Shown here one piece after another: positions 36,001-49,868 of a stretch of 64,000 nt of DNA; position 1 is the stretch's first letter, and the number at the start of each line of letters is the position of its first letter. Where the stretch lies: NCBI RefSeq assembly GCF_907164915.1, contig NC_061866.1, forward strand, positions 46,989,370-47,053,369, in the 5' to 3' direction. A program made the translations under genes and the position numbers. The notes below the pieces were generated by a model that saw only the letters and a list, made by a program, of their open reading frames with translations, was not told the origin of the DNA and did not search any database. This DNA comes from Impatiens glandulifera (Eukaryota; Streptophyta; Magnoliopsida; Ericales; Balsaminaceae).

Positions 36001-36919
36001 ATTGAGCGTCACATAATTTTTTTTCTTTTAAATTCTCTCACAATTACCAATATAATTTGATTATAGCTTATGTAATATATTTTATTTGAAGTTCCCGTAT
36101 TGTATTCTATTTTATTTTAATTTATAATAGCTATTTAAATTATTTTTAGTGTATTTAATTTGAACTCTATATATATTATATTTATAGATTTAAATAAAAA
36201 TATATATTATAGCTATTTAAATTATTTAATTTAGTATATTTAATTTGAACTCTATATATATTATTTTATTTTAATATTTATATAATATATTTTAATTATT
36301 TGATTGAGATAGAATGAATTAATTAATAGTTTAAAAGTGAAGATATTAATTAATAGTTGAGAGAGAGGGGTTAATTAATGAGTTTAGAGGGAGAAGAAGT
36401 TAATTAGTGGGTTAAGAGAGAGAGTGGGTTAATTAATAGGTTAATTAATAATATAATGAGAGAAAGTGGGTAGTTTGAGAATGAGAATGAAAAAGTGGGT
36501 AGTTTGGACAAATTTGTTTGAAAGGTGGGTAGGACAGGAAATGGTTCTTGGGCGTAAGTATAATAAATAGAGTAATGATTTAAGAATTAAAGACATAAAT
36601 TAGATATGTCAAATGTTGAGAGAGAATGTTAGCGGAGAATTATGACAGAAGCGTGTGTGACAGAGAATGTTAGCGTTGAATTATGACAGAAGCGTGTGTG
36701 ACAGAGAATGTTAGCTGAGAATTATGACCAATTAATTTATATATTTTGTCGTTAGTTAATTTATTTATTTTGTTGGTTGACTTATTTCATTATATATTTG
36801 TTTGTTAGCTTATTTATTTGTATATTTTGTTCTTAATTTATTTATATATTTACTAAAGTAATAACATGGGAGAATTAATAAATCAACTAACCAAATATAT
36901 AAATAAATCAACTAAGCAA

Positions 36920-36950
<31 letters not shown>

Positions 36951-39900
36951 TATGTGTTTTTAAAGTATTAATCGGAGAAGGATTAAATTAAATAAATAAT
37001 TACATAAATATTTTTGTTAGTAGATGAAATAATAAAAGTTATTAGAATTAAAAAATAAATTTTAGAGAAAAAAATTATTAAAATAAATGCTGAAGATAAA
37101 GATGAACTAAAGAGAAATAATATTTTTTTTATTAAAAAATTGTGAAAATAATAATAAAGTGAGAAACATTTTAATTTATATGTGAAATTGGACGGAAGTA
37201 TAATAAATAGAATAATAATTTGAGAACTAAAGACATACATTGGATATGTCAAATTATCAAGAGGAGGATGAGAATGCCAGTGTGTGAGAGAGAATGTTAG
37301 TTGAGAATTATGACAGAAGTTTGGTTGACAGAGAATGTTAGCGGAGAATTATGACCAATTAATTTATATATTTTGTTCGTTAGTTAATTTATTTATTTTG
37401 TTCGTTGACTTATTTAATTATATATTTGTTTGTTAGCTTATTTATTTATATATTTACTAAAGTAATAACATGGGAGAATTAATAAATCAACTAACTAAAT
37501 ATATAAATAAATCAACTAAGCAAATATATAAATATATATATTTTAAAATATATATTATATTATGTTTTTTTAAAGTATTAATAGGAGAATGATTAAATTA
37601 AATAAATAATTACATAAATACTTTTGTTAGTGGATTAAATAATAAAAGTTATTAGAATTAAAAAACAAATTTTAGAGAAAGAAGTTATTAAAATAAATGC
37701 TGAAGATAAAGATGACCTAGAGAGAAATAATATTTTTTTTATTAAAAAATTGTGAAAATAATAATAATGATAGAAACATTTTAGTTTATATGTGAAATTG
37801 GGCGGAAGTATAATAAATAGAGTAATGATTTGAGAACTAAAGGCATACATTGGATATGTCACCTTATCAAGAGAAGGATGAGAATGCTAAAGGAGAATTA
37901 TGACAGAAGCATGTGTGAGAGAGAATGTTAGTGGAGAATTATGACAGAAACATGAGTGACAGAGAATGTTAGCTGAGAATTATGACCAATTAATTTATAT
38001 ATTTGGGTAGTTAGTTAATTTATTTATTTTATACGTTGACTTATTTAATTATATATTTGTTTGTTAGCTTATTTATTTATATATTTTGTTCTTAATTTAT
38101 TTATATATTTACTAAAATAATAACATGGGAGAATTAATAAATCAACTAACCAAATATATTAATATATATATTTTAAAATATATATTATATTATGTTTTTT
38201 AAAGTATTAATCGAAGAATGATTAAATTAAATAAATAATTACATAAATACTTTTGTTAGTGATGAAATAATAAAAGTTATTAGAATTAAAAAACAAATTT
38301 TAGTGAAAAAATTATTTAAATAAACGTTGAAGATAAAGATGAACTAGAGAGAAATAATATTTTTTTATTAAAAAATTGTGAAAAAAATAATAGTGAGAGA
38401 AACATTTTAGTTTATATGTGAAATTGGGCGGAAGTATAATAAATAGAGTAATGATTTGAGAACTAAAGACATACATTGGATATGTCATCTTATAAAGAGG
38501 AGAATAATGCGTGAGAGAATGTTAGCGGTGAATTATGAAAGAAGCTTGTATGACAGAGAATGTTAGCGGAGAATTATGACCAATTAATTTATATATTTTG
38601 TCGTTAGTTAATTTATTTATTTTGTTCGTTGACTTATTTAATTATATATTTTTTGTTAGCTTATTTATTTATATATTTTGTTCTTAATTTATTTATATAT
38701 TTACTAAAATAATAACATAGGAGAATTAATAAATCAACTAACTAAATATATAAATAAATCAACTAAGCAAATATATAAATATATATATTTTAAAATATAT
38801 ATTATATTATGTTTTTTAAAGTATTAATCGGAGAAGGATTAAATTAAATAAATAATTACATAAATACTTTTGTTAGTGGATGAAATAATAAAAGTTATTA
38901 GAATTAAAAAACAAATTTTAGTGAAAGAAATTATTAAAATAAATGCTGAAGATAAAGATGAACTAGAGAGAAATAATATTTTTTTTATTAAAAAATAGTG
39001 AAAATAATAATAAATTGAGAAACATTTTAGTTTATATGTGAAATTTGGCGGAAGTATAATAAATAGAGTAATGATTTTAGAACTAAAGACTTGGATATGT
39101 CACCTTATCAAGAGGAGGATGAGAATGTCAGTGTGTGAGAGAATGTTAGCGGAGAATTATGACGACAGAAGCGTGTGTTGACAGAGAATGTTAGCAGAGA
39201 ATTATGAGTGTGTGACAGAGAATGTTAGCGGAGAATTATGACCAATTAATTTATAAATTTTGTTCGTTAGTTAATTTATTTATTTTGTTCGTTGACTTAT
39301 TTAATTATATATTTGGTTGTTAGCTTATTTATTTATATATTTTGTTCTTAATTTATTTATATATTTACTAAAGTAATAACATGGGAGAATTAATAAATCA
39401 ACTAACCAAATATATAAATAAATCAACTAAGCAAATATATAAATATATATATTTTAAAATATATATTATATTATATTTTTTAAAAGTATTAATCGGAGAA
39501 GGATTAAATTAAATAAATAATTACATAAATATTTTTGTTAGTGGATGAAATAATAAAAGTTATTAGAATTAAAAAACAAATTTTAGGAAAAGAAATTATT
39601 AAAATAAATGCTGAAGATAAAGATGAACTAGAGAGAAATAATATTTTTTTTTTTATTAAAAAATTGTGATAATAATAATAATGAGAGAAACATTTTAGTT
39701 TATATGTGAAATTGGGCGGAAGTATAATAAATAGAGAAATGATTGGAGAACTAAAGACATACAATGGATATGTCACCTTATCAAGAGGAGGATGAGAATG
39801 TCAGTGTGTGAGAGAATGTCAGCGGAGAATCATGACAGAAGCTTGTGACAGAATGTTAGCGGAGAATTATGACAGAACGTGTGTGACAGAGAATGTTAGC

Positions 39901-41520
39901 GGAGAATTATGACCAATTAATTTATATATTTTTTCGTTAGTTAATTTATTTATTTTGTTCGTTGACTTATTTTATTATATATTTGTTTGTTAACTTATTT
40001 ATTTATATATTTTATTCTTAATTTATTTATATATTTACTAAAGTAATAACATGGGTGAATTAATAAATCAACTAACCAAATATATAAATAAATTAACTAA
40101 CCAAATATATAAATATATATATTTTAAAATATATATTATATTATGTTTTTTAAAGTATTAATCGGAGAATGATTAAATTAAATAAATAATTACATAAATA
40201 CTTTTATTAGTGGATGAAATAATAAAAGTTATTAGAATTAAAAAACAAATTTTAGTGAAAGAAATTATTAAAATAAATGCTGAAGATAAAGATGAACTAG
40301 AGAGAAATAATATTTTTTTTTATAGTAATGATTTGAGAACTAAAGACATACATTGGATATGACACCTTATAAAGAGGGAGGATGAGAATGTCAGTGTGTG
40401 AGAGAGAATGTTAGCGGAGAATTATGACCAATTAATTTATATATTTTGTTCGTTAGTTAATTTATTTATTTTGTTCGTTGACTTATTTAATTATATATTT
40501 GTTTGTTAGCTTATTTATTTATATATTTTGTTCTTAATTTATTTATATATTTACTAAAGTAATAACATGGGAAAATTAATAAATCAACTAACCAAATATA
40601 TAAATAAATCAACTAACCAAATATATAAATATATATATTTTAAAATATATATTATATTATATTTTTTTAAAGTATTAATCCGAGAATGATTTAATTAAAT
40701 AAATAATTACATAAATACTTTTGTTAGTGGATGAAATAATAAAAGTTATTAGAATTAAAAATCAAAATTTAGAGAAAGAAATTATTAAAATAAATGCTGA
40801 AGATAAAGATGAACTAGAGAGAAATAATATTTTTTTTTATTAAAAAATTGTGAAAATAATAATAATGAGAGAAACATTTTAGTTTAGATGTGAAATTGGG
40901 CGGAAGTATAATAAATAGAGTAATGATTTGAGAACTAAAGACATACAATGAATATGTCCCCTTATAAAGAGGAGGATGAGAATGTCAGTGTGGGAGAGAA
41001 TGTTAGCGGAGAATTATGACAAAAGCTAATGTTAGCGGAGAATTATGACCAATTAATTTATATATTTTGTCGTTAGTTAATTTATTTATTTTGTTCGTTG
41101 ACATATTTAATTATATTTTTGTTTGTTAGCTTATTTATTTATATATTTTCTTCTTAATTTATTTATATATTTCTAAAATAATAACATGGGAGAATTAATA
41201 AATCGACTAACCAAATATATAAATAAATCAACTAACCCAATATATAAATATATATATTTTAAAATATATATTATATTATGTTTTTTTAAAGTATTAATCG
41301 GAGAATGATTAAATTAAATAAATAATTATATAAATACTTTTGTTAGTGGATGAAATAATAAAAGTTATTAAAATTGAAAGAATTAATTTTAGAGAAAAAA
41401 ATATTAAAAAAATAATGTTAGAAGGTAAAGATGGATGAGAGAGAACTAACATTTTTTTATTAAAAAAATTGTTAAAATAATAATAATGAGAAAAATATTT
41501 TAATTTAAATGAGAAATGAA
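33062..41520 (-). repeat. Regular tandem block of about 590-760 bp satellite units
   Basis: The landmark GCGGAAGTATAATAAA (or a close variant) falls at 33245, 34004, 34676, 36552, 37191, 37802, 38428, 39048, 39716 and 40900. Spacing is 759, 672, then (after an inserted element) 639, 611, 626, 620, 668 and 1184 (two units, one with an internal deletion near 40322). Units share the order: AGAATGTTAGCGGAGAATTA, TTGACTTATTTAATTATATA, GTAATAACATGGGAGAATTA, AATCAACTAACCAAATATAT, AAGTATTAATCGGAGAA, GTTAGTGGATGAAATAATAA, GCTGAAGATAAAGATGAACT. High similarity between units implies recent amplification or homogenisation. Confidence 0.88.
35335..36546. mobile_element. Long-TIR foldback element inserted in the satellite
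   Basis: The left arm begins TTTCCAGTCATACCCACCTT. The right arm, reverse-complemented, begins TTTCCTGTCCTACCCACCTT. Complementarity continues for about 400 bases per side, through TCAAACAAATTT, ATTAATTAACCCATTAATTA-like and AT-rich sequence, leaving a core of about 300 bases near 35760-36060. No coding sequence is seen. The insertion interrupts the unit just before its GCGGAAG landmark. I could not identify a clear target duplication because the right junction is altered, so the superfamily is open. Confidence 0.75.
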
Positions 41521-41563
41521 GTAAAAATATAATAAATAGAGTAATTAATAAGAACTAAAGATT

Positions 41564-41565
<2 letters not shown>

Positions 41566-41625
<60 letters not shown>

Positions 41626-41674
41626 TATTTATAAATAGGAGTCATAGTCTTTTTTTCTTTCATTCTAATATCCA

Positions 41675-41725
<51 letters not shown>
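41566..41725. repeat. Two TA dinucleotide tracts
   Basis: TA runs at about 41566-41611 and 41682-41725, separated by a copy of the satellite segment TCTTATTTATAAATAGGAGT. Another short one lies near 41923-41948. Confidence 0.85.
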
Positions 41726-41733
<8 letters not shown>

Positions 41734-42484
41734 TTGTTAGTCAGTCTTTTCTCTTTCTTTAAGCTAACGAAGATTATGACTGATTAATTTATATATTTAT
41801 TTTAGTTAACTTATTTATATATTTTATCGTTAATTTATTTATATGTACGACGTACCAAAATAATAAAAGGGAGAATTAATAAATCAATTAACAAAATATA
41901 TAAATAAATCAACTAACAATAAATATATATATATATATATATATATATTTTTAAAGAAATAACATTAATGAATGAATAAATTAAATAAATAATAAAGTTA
42001 TAAGGATTGAAATATTAAATTTTAGAGAAAAAAATTATTAAAAAATAATGTTGAAAATAAAGATGAATGAGAGAAATTATATTCTTTTATTAAAAAATTA
42101 TGAAAATAATAATAACGAGAAATATTTTAGCTTATATGTGAAATTGGGTAAAAGTATAATAAATAGAGCAATGATGATATGAGAACTAAGACTCATAGTC
42201 TTTTCTCTTTTATTTATATTGTAATGATAGATGAGTTAAATATATGTAAAGAATATTAGATGATTATAACCTACTAATTTATATATTTGCTGCGTTAGCT
42301 TATTTATTTATTTATATATTTTTAGCTTATTTATTTATAAATATATATTTTAAAAAATATATATTTTAAAAAATATATATTATATTATGTTTTTTAGAAT
42401 AATAACCAGAGAATGAATGTTTGAATTGAATTGTGCATTTAGATATGATCAATGAAAGAAGGTAACCAAATCTAATAGCTTTCA

Positions 42485-44769
42485 TACTAGTAAAAAAAGG
42501 TCAATATCAACGGTTTTTACTGTTGTTATTAAACAAAAAATGGGGCGGTTGTTATTACTCAATAACAACCGTTTTTTGAGCGGTTGTTATTAAGAAATAT
42601 CAACCATTTTATATGCAATTGTTATTAAGCAATATCAACCGTTTTAAAAAAATTACTCAATATTAACTATTTTGTAGGCGGTTGTTATTAAGAACTATAA
42701 AAGTGGTTGTAATTTCTTAATTATAATGGTTGTTGACATTTTTTATTCCGAATTTATAAAAAAAATATTTCAATTATTTAATTAAAAATCACTTTAAAAT
42801 AAATTTAATTATTTTATACAAAATTTCAAATGACATGATAATTTTTAAATATAATTTCAAAATTAACATTAAAATAATTTAATTCCATTACATACAAATA
42901 CTACATTTAAATATAAAAATTCATAATACAAAAAATAAAAAATAATAATTCGATCTTGATCTTCTATCATCTATTTCTTCTTCATTGATCTTCATCTTCT
43001 ATCTCTTCTTCCTTGATCTTCATCTTCTATCATCTATTTCTTCTTCCTTCAGCATAAACCTCATTTTCTTTATAATTAACTACCTCCTCTTTTTTATAAT
43101 TAATTCCGTCCAAATTTAGTATACTTACATATAAAATATAAAGACATTTATAACATAAATAATTAAAATTAAAGTTAATAATATAAACATGTTTATACAA
43201 TGATAATTTTACCTATAAGGCAAATGAGGAAGGAATTAAGAGCATTGATTTGAAGGAGGAGAGTTGTCTATGGGATTTGAGAGCATAGGGTTGAGGGATG
43301 AGAGAGATTGATGAGAGAATAAATAATTGAGGTCATAAAAATAAAGGTTGTGGGAAGAGAGGTGATTGAGGTCATAAAAATAAAGGTTGTGGGAAAAGAG
43401 GTGATTGAGGAGAGAAGAAGTTATCGAGGTTAAAGAGAAGTTATAACAACTCACGATTTTAATGATATTTTATTTATTTTAATTATATATATATATATAT
43501 ATTATATTTAACAAATATAATTACTTAAATATTATATATATATATATATTAACTATTAAATATTATATATAAATATATATTACTAAATTCAAAATATTAA
43601 AAAATATTTAATATCAACTATTTTTAAAATGATAATATTATATATATTTACTCTATTAAATAACAAATCAAATTAATTTATATAAAAATTTTAAATTTTA
43701 AATATTTTATATGTATATTTTATTAAATAAATATGAATATTTCAAATTTAATTATATATATTTATTTATTTTATTACATAAAATATGAAATTATATTATG
43801 TTTTTAAATTTAAAATATATTGTCATAAAATTTTAGTTTTTTTACTTATTATTATTATTATTTAATATTTATATTATATATATATAATTCATATAATAAA
43901 TTATTAATAAATTCATATATATTTATATAAATAATTATTAATTATATTTTAAATTTAATAAAAATATATGATTATATATCTTTCTTAATTTCTCTCTAAT
44001 CTCTCTCTCTGCACTTATTAATTTTTTTCTATAAATTTTAAATTTTAATTTCAACTTTTTAATAGTATTTTTTTATTCTTATTAAATATTAAAATTTATT
44101 AATATTTATATTTTTCATAAACACTAAATTTTGTTAATATTTTTATTTTTACTTTCCCTAAAAAAAATATTCCTTCGTGTATATTTTTTTTTATCTTATC
44201 TCACTTTCATTCCTCATATAAAATAAATAAAAATAACTCAAAAATTACAAATAAATTCTCATAACAACTTTTAATAAAAATATTGAATAATTTCTATTTT
44301 ATTAAAAATAATATTTATTCAAACATTTTGCTGCAATAATAAAATATAATATAACAAAATATATATGAGAATAAGTCTTATAATATCTGTTGATATTTCC
44401 CCTTTTATATGATATAGATGTGGTTAATATCAACGGTTTTTAAAACTGTTAATATAGAGTGGGTCAATATCAACCATTTTAAAATTCCATTAATATAGAT
44501 GAGTTAATATCAACCATTTTAAGAGAGGTTGATATTGACCCCCTTTATATCAATGGTTTTTTAAAATGTTGATATAGAGTGGAGTCAATATCAACCGTTT
44601 TAAAATTCCGTTAATATAGATGAGTTAATATCAACCGTTTTTAAGAGCGGTTGATATTGACCCCCTTTATATTAACGATTTTTTAAACGGTTGGTATTAC
44701 CCCTTTAATATCAACCGCTGAACAAACAGTTACTATTTTTGGTTACTATTAATGATTTTTTTACTAGTT
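42485..44769. mobile_element. CACTA-like non-autonomous element
   Basis: The ends are inverted copies of ACTAGTAAAAAAA (left 42486; right ends 44768 on the opposite strand), close to the CACTAGTAAAAA termini of plant CACTA elements, although the outermost C is mutated on both sides. The sub-terminal 250-350 bases on each side are crowded with AACGGTTGTTATT / ATATCAACCGTTTT motifs in both orientations, as expected of CACTA transposase-binding arrays. The internal sequence is AT-rich and has a 39-bp tandem duplication at about 43325-43410 but no transposase domain. Length is about 2.3 kb. Confidence 0.7.
43325..43410. repeat. 39-bp tandem duplication inside the CACTA-like element
   Basis: Two nearly identical copies of a 39-bp unit starting ATTGAGGTCATAAAAATAAA. 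The 72-codon minus-strand frame over it is repetitive and not credible as a gene. Confidence 0.8.
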
Positions 44770-44807
44770 GCACCTTCTTATTCTTCAAATAGTTGTTTAA
44801 CGATATT

Positions 44808-44961
44808 GTGAAAGCCCATTGGAGAAGTTTATGTCTCAAATATTGGTGTTGGAGCCTTTGTTGGTTTAGATATTGAAACTTTATCTTTAGAAAGCTTTTT
44901 TAAAGAAGATACCCAACATACTCTTAATGAGTTATTATTATTTTTTAAAAGGTTTATATAT
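44808..44961 (+). pseudogene. Coding-like remnant, unrecognised
   Basis: An open stretch of about 50 codons between two stops reads KPIGEVYVSNIGVGAFVGLD, then IETLSLESFFKEDTQHTLNE. Its composition is protein-like, unlike the surrounding AT repeats, but there is no start and I do not recognise the family. It sits just outside the right end of the CACTA-like element. Confidence 0.3.
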
Positions 44962-45054
44962 TAAAAATGATGAAAATCGTTTGAGCACAATGATAAAACC
45001 ATGGCATGAAGATAAAATAAATAAAAATAAAAAATAAAAAGTAAAAAATATTAG

Positions 45055-45405
45055 TCAATAAGTTATCTAGCTCGTAAGTTCTTGAGAAGAACGATTAACT
45101 CTCCGACGGACTTTACCGACTTTCTATATGAATCTTAAAAAACATCATAATAATAGCATTATGAATGATACGCATCGAACGACTACGATCAATGAAAGTT
45201 CAATGATTTCTCTCCAACTAGATAATTCACCAAAAAATAATTGGGATGATAACTCAACTATTTATACCTGTCATATCAGCCGAATCAATCCAAATTTCTG
45301 AACAACTACCTAAAGACTAGGGCATCACCCAATGAATCTCAGTGATACTCTACAATAGACTTCAGATATTAACCATCTCTCGATAATGCAAAAATAAATG
45401 AGTTG
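45055..45405 (+). repeat. Dispersed repeat, copy 2 of 3
   Basis: Aligns with 3015-3335 and 61527-61700. Landmarks include CGATTAACTCTCCGACGGAC, ATTATGAATGATACGCATCG, GATTTCTCTCCAACTAGATA and GCATCACCCAATGAATCTC. This is the longest and apparently least decayed copy. Confidence 0.65.
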
Positions 45406-45409
45406 CTGA

Positions 45410-45550
45410 TTATATATTATATATTATATATTATATATTATATATTATATATTATATATTATATATTATATATTATATATTATATATTATATATTATATA
45501 TTATATATTATATATTATATATTATATATTATACATTATACATTATACAT
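45410..45550. repeat. 7-bp microsatellite (ATTATAT)n
   Basis: About 17 perfect copies of ATTATAT, followed by about four ATTATAC variants. The reading frame over it (Ile-Ile-Tyr-Tyr repeats) is an artefact. Confidence 0.95.
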
Positions 45551-45624
45551 TATACACTTTTGTTTTTGTTGCAAATGATTATTAAAACTATTTATGCCTG
45601 TCATATTATGTGTCCTCTTATCTC

Positions 45625-46081
45625 CTATTCTGTTGACGTGGAATCACTTTTGTCTTTTCTCCTTGGACACGTTTCTAAATCTAAGTAGTTTTTCCTGGAA
45701 GTTTCTTTAATATTCCTGTATTATGTGCATGCAAGTTGCAAAGAAGGTAAAAGACTAAATTATCTATTGAAGCTAAGCTAATATATATCTGATAATAACC
45801 ATAATCAAAGATATATTGGTCTTATATTAGTTTTGAATATGACTTAACATTTAAATTCAAGACTGTTGTTTTCATAATCTATTCTGCATCACCCTTTACA
45901 AGATTCCCCATTTATTTTCCACTCATAATAATACCTTCAAGAGGAGCGAACCCTTCAAATACAGTCCAAGTGTTGATATCAATTTTAGTTTTTCCATGTT
46001 CTTTGTTTTAACTAAGACAATAAGATAATAACTCACCGGGTTTTTTCTTCTACTTGTAAATGAAGAGCCAAAAGCTTAGCT
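45625..46081 (+). repeat. Duplicated MYB-CC upstream region with its start codon
   Basis: The segment is a copy of 15395-15849 with about ten single-base or small indel differences. It includes the start codon (ATG at 46060) and the codons for MKSQKLS. Beyond AGCTTAGCT the sequences diverge, and the copied frame runs on for about 15 more codons to a stop in AT-rich sequence. If promoter elements lie within the copied bases, it could still initiate transcription rightwards into the GAPDH fragments. Confidence 0.88.
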
Positions 46082-46182
46082 ATTGTATAATAGCTTATCT
46101 AAATATATGCTTGTCTAGTTACGTATAATATGCTTATCTAAATTTTGTCTATTGTATAATATGCTTATCTAAATATATGCTT
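46082..46182. repeat. Short tandem repeats TATTGTATAATATGCTTATC
   Basis: Three imperfect copies of a unit containing TGTATAATATGCTTATCTAA and ATATATGCTTG fill the gap between the promoter copy and the GAPDH fragment. Confidence 0.7.
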
Positions 46183-47301
<1,119 letters not shown>

Positions 47302-47964
47302 GTTTTTTTATGACTTTGACTTCAACTATATATTCATCAATGTCCTAAAGAATTTCTAGTTCAAGAAAATAGTCATCTCAATCATACTTAAATCCCCTGC
47401 ATTTGCATATTCTTGGTTGGATCTTGGGTTGAATCATGGGTTGAGTCACTTGTTGGATCTCTCGGTTGGATCCATGACTTGATTTTGTTTTGAAATGACA
47501 TTGACTTGCACCTTAATTTCAAAAATGAAAATTCTTCAATAAAACTTGATCCATCTTGGTGGATCTTTAATCTTCTTGATGGATATTTCTTTAATCTTGG
47601 ATATTACCTCACATTCTTCTAAAAATCTGTACAAATATGACATTGTTAATTAAGAAAAAAAAATTATTAATTAAACTAACTAACTTGTTATTTTAAAGCT
47701 AACTAATTTTATAAACTAATTAACTTTCTAATTAACAAATAAATAAATAAAAAAAACTAATTTGAAAAGCATAAAAGAAAAAATGAAAAGACTTAGTTGA
47801 AAAACGACATACTTAGTCTTATACACAAAAATATTTTATTTATTATTATTTTATTATCTAACATGATTTAACTAATTAAAACTTTTAAATTAAAATAGGC
47901 TAAATTTAATAAAAATATTAAGTGTTATTAACTTATTTTAAATCTGAAATAAATTATTCTTAAA
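47302..47964. other. Gap after the GAPDH fragments
   Basis: The segment 47400-47600 contains repeated TTGGATC(T/C)-type motifs and, on the minus strand, a Ser/Thr/Asp/Pro-rich open stretch (PRDPTSDSTHDSTQDPTKN) that resembles a linker from a retroelement polyprotein. This is not conclusive. The rest is AT-rich. Confidence 0.35.
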
Positions 47965-49504
47965 AATTCAATTATTTCATTCACTACACTAAAGTATAAT
48001 TTATACTAAAAATAATGTTTGATTCAAAGCATAGTTATACTAGGCTCAAAAAATTACTTAAATAATTATTTATTTAATTTATTCATTCTCCTATTATTTC
48101 TTTAAAAATATAATATAATATATATTTTTAAAAAATATATATATTTATATATATTTTAATTTAATTTATTAATTTTCGCTTGTTATTACTCTAAAATATA
48201 TAAATAGATAAACTAATTACAAAATATATATATAAATAAGCTAAAAATAAAATATAAAAATAAATTAGCTAAAAACTTATATAAATAAACAAGCTAACAA
48301 CAAAATATATAAATAAATAAGATAACGACAATTTTTTTTTTGAATTATGTGTTAGTCAGTAATAATCACCCTTTCACAATATTCTCTGCATATTAACGAC
48401 AAAATATATAAATAAGCTAAAGACAAAAAAAATATTTTGAATTATTTGTTAGTCAGTCATAATCACATTTCACTAACATTCTCTTTGTACCTTGAATTAT
48501 TTGTTAGTCATTCATAATCACATTCCAAGACATTCTCTGTCTATCTCAACAAATTACTTAAATAATTATTTATTTAATTTATTTATGCTCCTATTATTTC
48601 TCTAAAAAAATATAATATATATATATTTATTTATATATTTAGTTAGTTAATTTATTAATTTTTACTTGTTAATTTTAAAATATATATAAATAGATAAGCT
48701 AACAAAATATATCTATGAGTAAGCTAACGACAAAATATATAAATAAATAAATAAGCTAAAAAAATATATAAATAAACAAGCTAATGACAAAATATATAAA
48801 TAAATAAGATAACGACAAAAAAATAAACATTTTGAATTATTTATTAGTCAAATATAATCTCCTTTCAAGACATTCTTGGTCTATTTTAAGTACTCTTTAG
48901 GTATGAATTAAAATATTCACTCATTACACTAAAATATAATTTATACTAAAAATAATATTTGATTCAAAACATAGTCATACTCCCAGCTTAACAAATTACT
49001 TAAATAATTATTTATTTAATTTATTAATTTTCATATTATTTCTCTAAAAAAATTAATATAATATATATTTTGTTAGTTAATTTATTAATTTCCCTTATTA
49101 TTACTCTAAAAAATATATAAATAAATAAGATAACTACAAAATATATAAATAAATAAGCTAACGACAAACAAAATAAATATTTTAATTTAGGTGTTAGTAG
49201 GTCATACCACTTACACATCATTCTTTTTTGACAATGAAATATTCACTCATTACACAAAATATAATTTATACTAAAAATAATATTTGATTTAAAACATAAT
49301 CATAATCTACTCAACAAATTACTTAAAATAATTATTTATTTAATTTATTCATTCTCCTATTATTTCTCTAAAAAAATATAATATAATATATATTTTAAAA
49401 TATATATTTATATATTTTGTTAGTTAATTTATTAATTTTTTTCTTGTTATTACTCTAAAAAATATATAAATAAATAAACTAATACAAAATATATAAATAA
49501 GTGA

Positions 49505-49592
<88 letters not shown>

Positions 49593-49750
49593 TCTAAGGA
49601 AAAAATATATAAATAAACAAGTTAACCACAAAATATATAAATAAATAAGTTAACCATAAAAGAAATAAATATTTTGAATCCACAATATTTACTGCATATC
49701 TTTAGATCATTTATAGTTGACAATCAAATATTCACTCATTACACAAAAAT
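47965..49750 (+). repeat. AT-rich satellite-like array 3
   Basis: Same family and orientation as array 1. Landmarks such as ACTAAAATATAATTTATACT, TTACTTAAATAATTATTTAT, TCTCCTATTATTTCT, TTGTTATTACTCTAAAA and TTTTGAATTATTTGTTAGTC recur in order, with three to four irregular units. Confidence 0.85.
49508..49587. repeat. TA dinucleotide tract
   Basis: About 39 TA repeats inside a satellite unit, between GTGACAAAA and AATAATCTAAGG. Confidence 0.9.
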
Positions 49751-49868
49751 ATTAAAAATAACGACATTGAATAGAAAGAATAACAACCTTGTTTGTGATA
49801 GTTAGAGTTTTTATTGTACCATATTCTGTTATTTCTCTGTTTTGTTGTTGTGTTCTACTATTATCAAA

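Larger units (their letters stand above)
26850..42420 (-). repeat. AT-rich satellite-like array 2 (largest)
   Basis: This is the same family as arrays 1 and 3 but in reverse orientation. Blocks such as TCGTTAGCTTATTTATTTAT, ATAATAAATAGAGTAATGAT, AATGTTAGCGGAGAATTATG and GTGGATGAAATAATAAA recur throughout. The part from 33062 to about 41520 is a regular tandem array. The parts at 27640-28440 and 30345-31330 are dominated by a 29-bp minisatellite. Two terminal-inverted-repeat elements interrupt it (32334-33061 and 35335-36546). The final part, 41520-42420, is degenerate and rich in TA tracts. The recurring reading frames of 70-90 codons are the same repeat translated and do not look like genes. 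Confidence 0.88.

Noticed and set aside
29005..39776. Recurring minus-strand frames of 69-90 codons (MTYPMYVFSSQIITLFIILP type)
   Set aside because: The same peptide-like frame recurs because the satellite unit repeats. It is Phe/Ile/Leu/Ser-rich, varies by frameshift between units and lacks any domain.
45410..45550. Interstitial telomere repeat (7-bp period)
   Set aside because: The unit is ATTATAT and not TTTAGGG, so it is an ordinary microsatellite.
45403..45585. 60-codon frame of Ile-Ile-Tyr-Tyr repeats
   Set aside because: Translation of the ATTATAT microsatellite.
47400..47600. Copia-type retrotransposon polyprotein fragment
   Set aside because: The Pro/Asp/Thr/Ser-rich stretch resembles a linker, but no protease, integrase or reverse-transcriptase motif is present.
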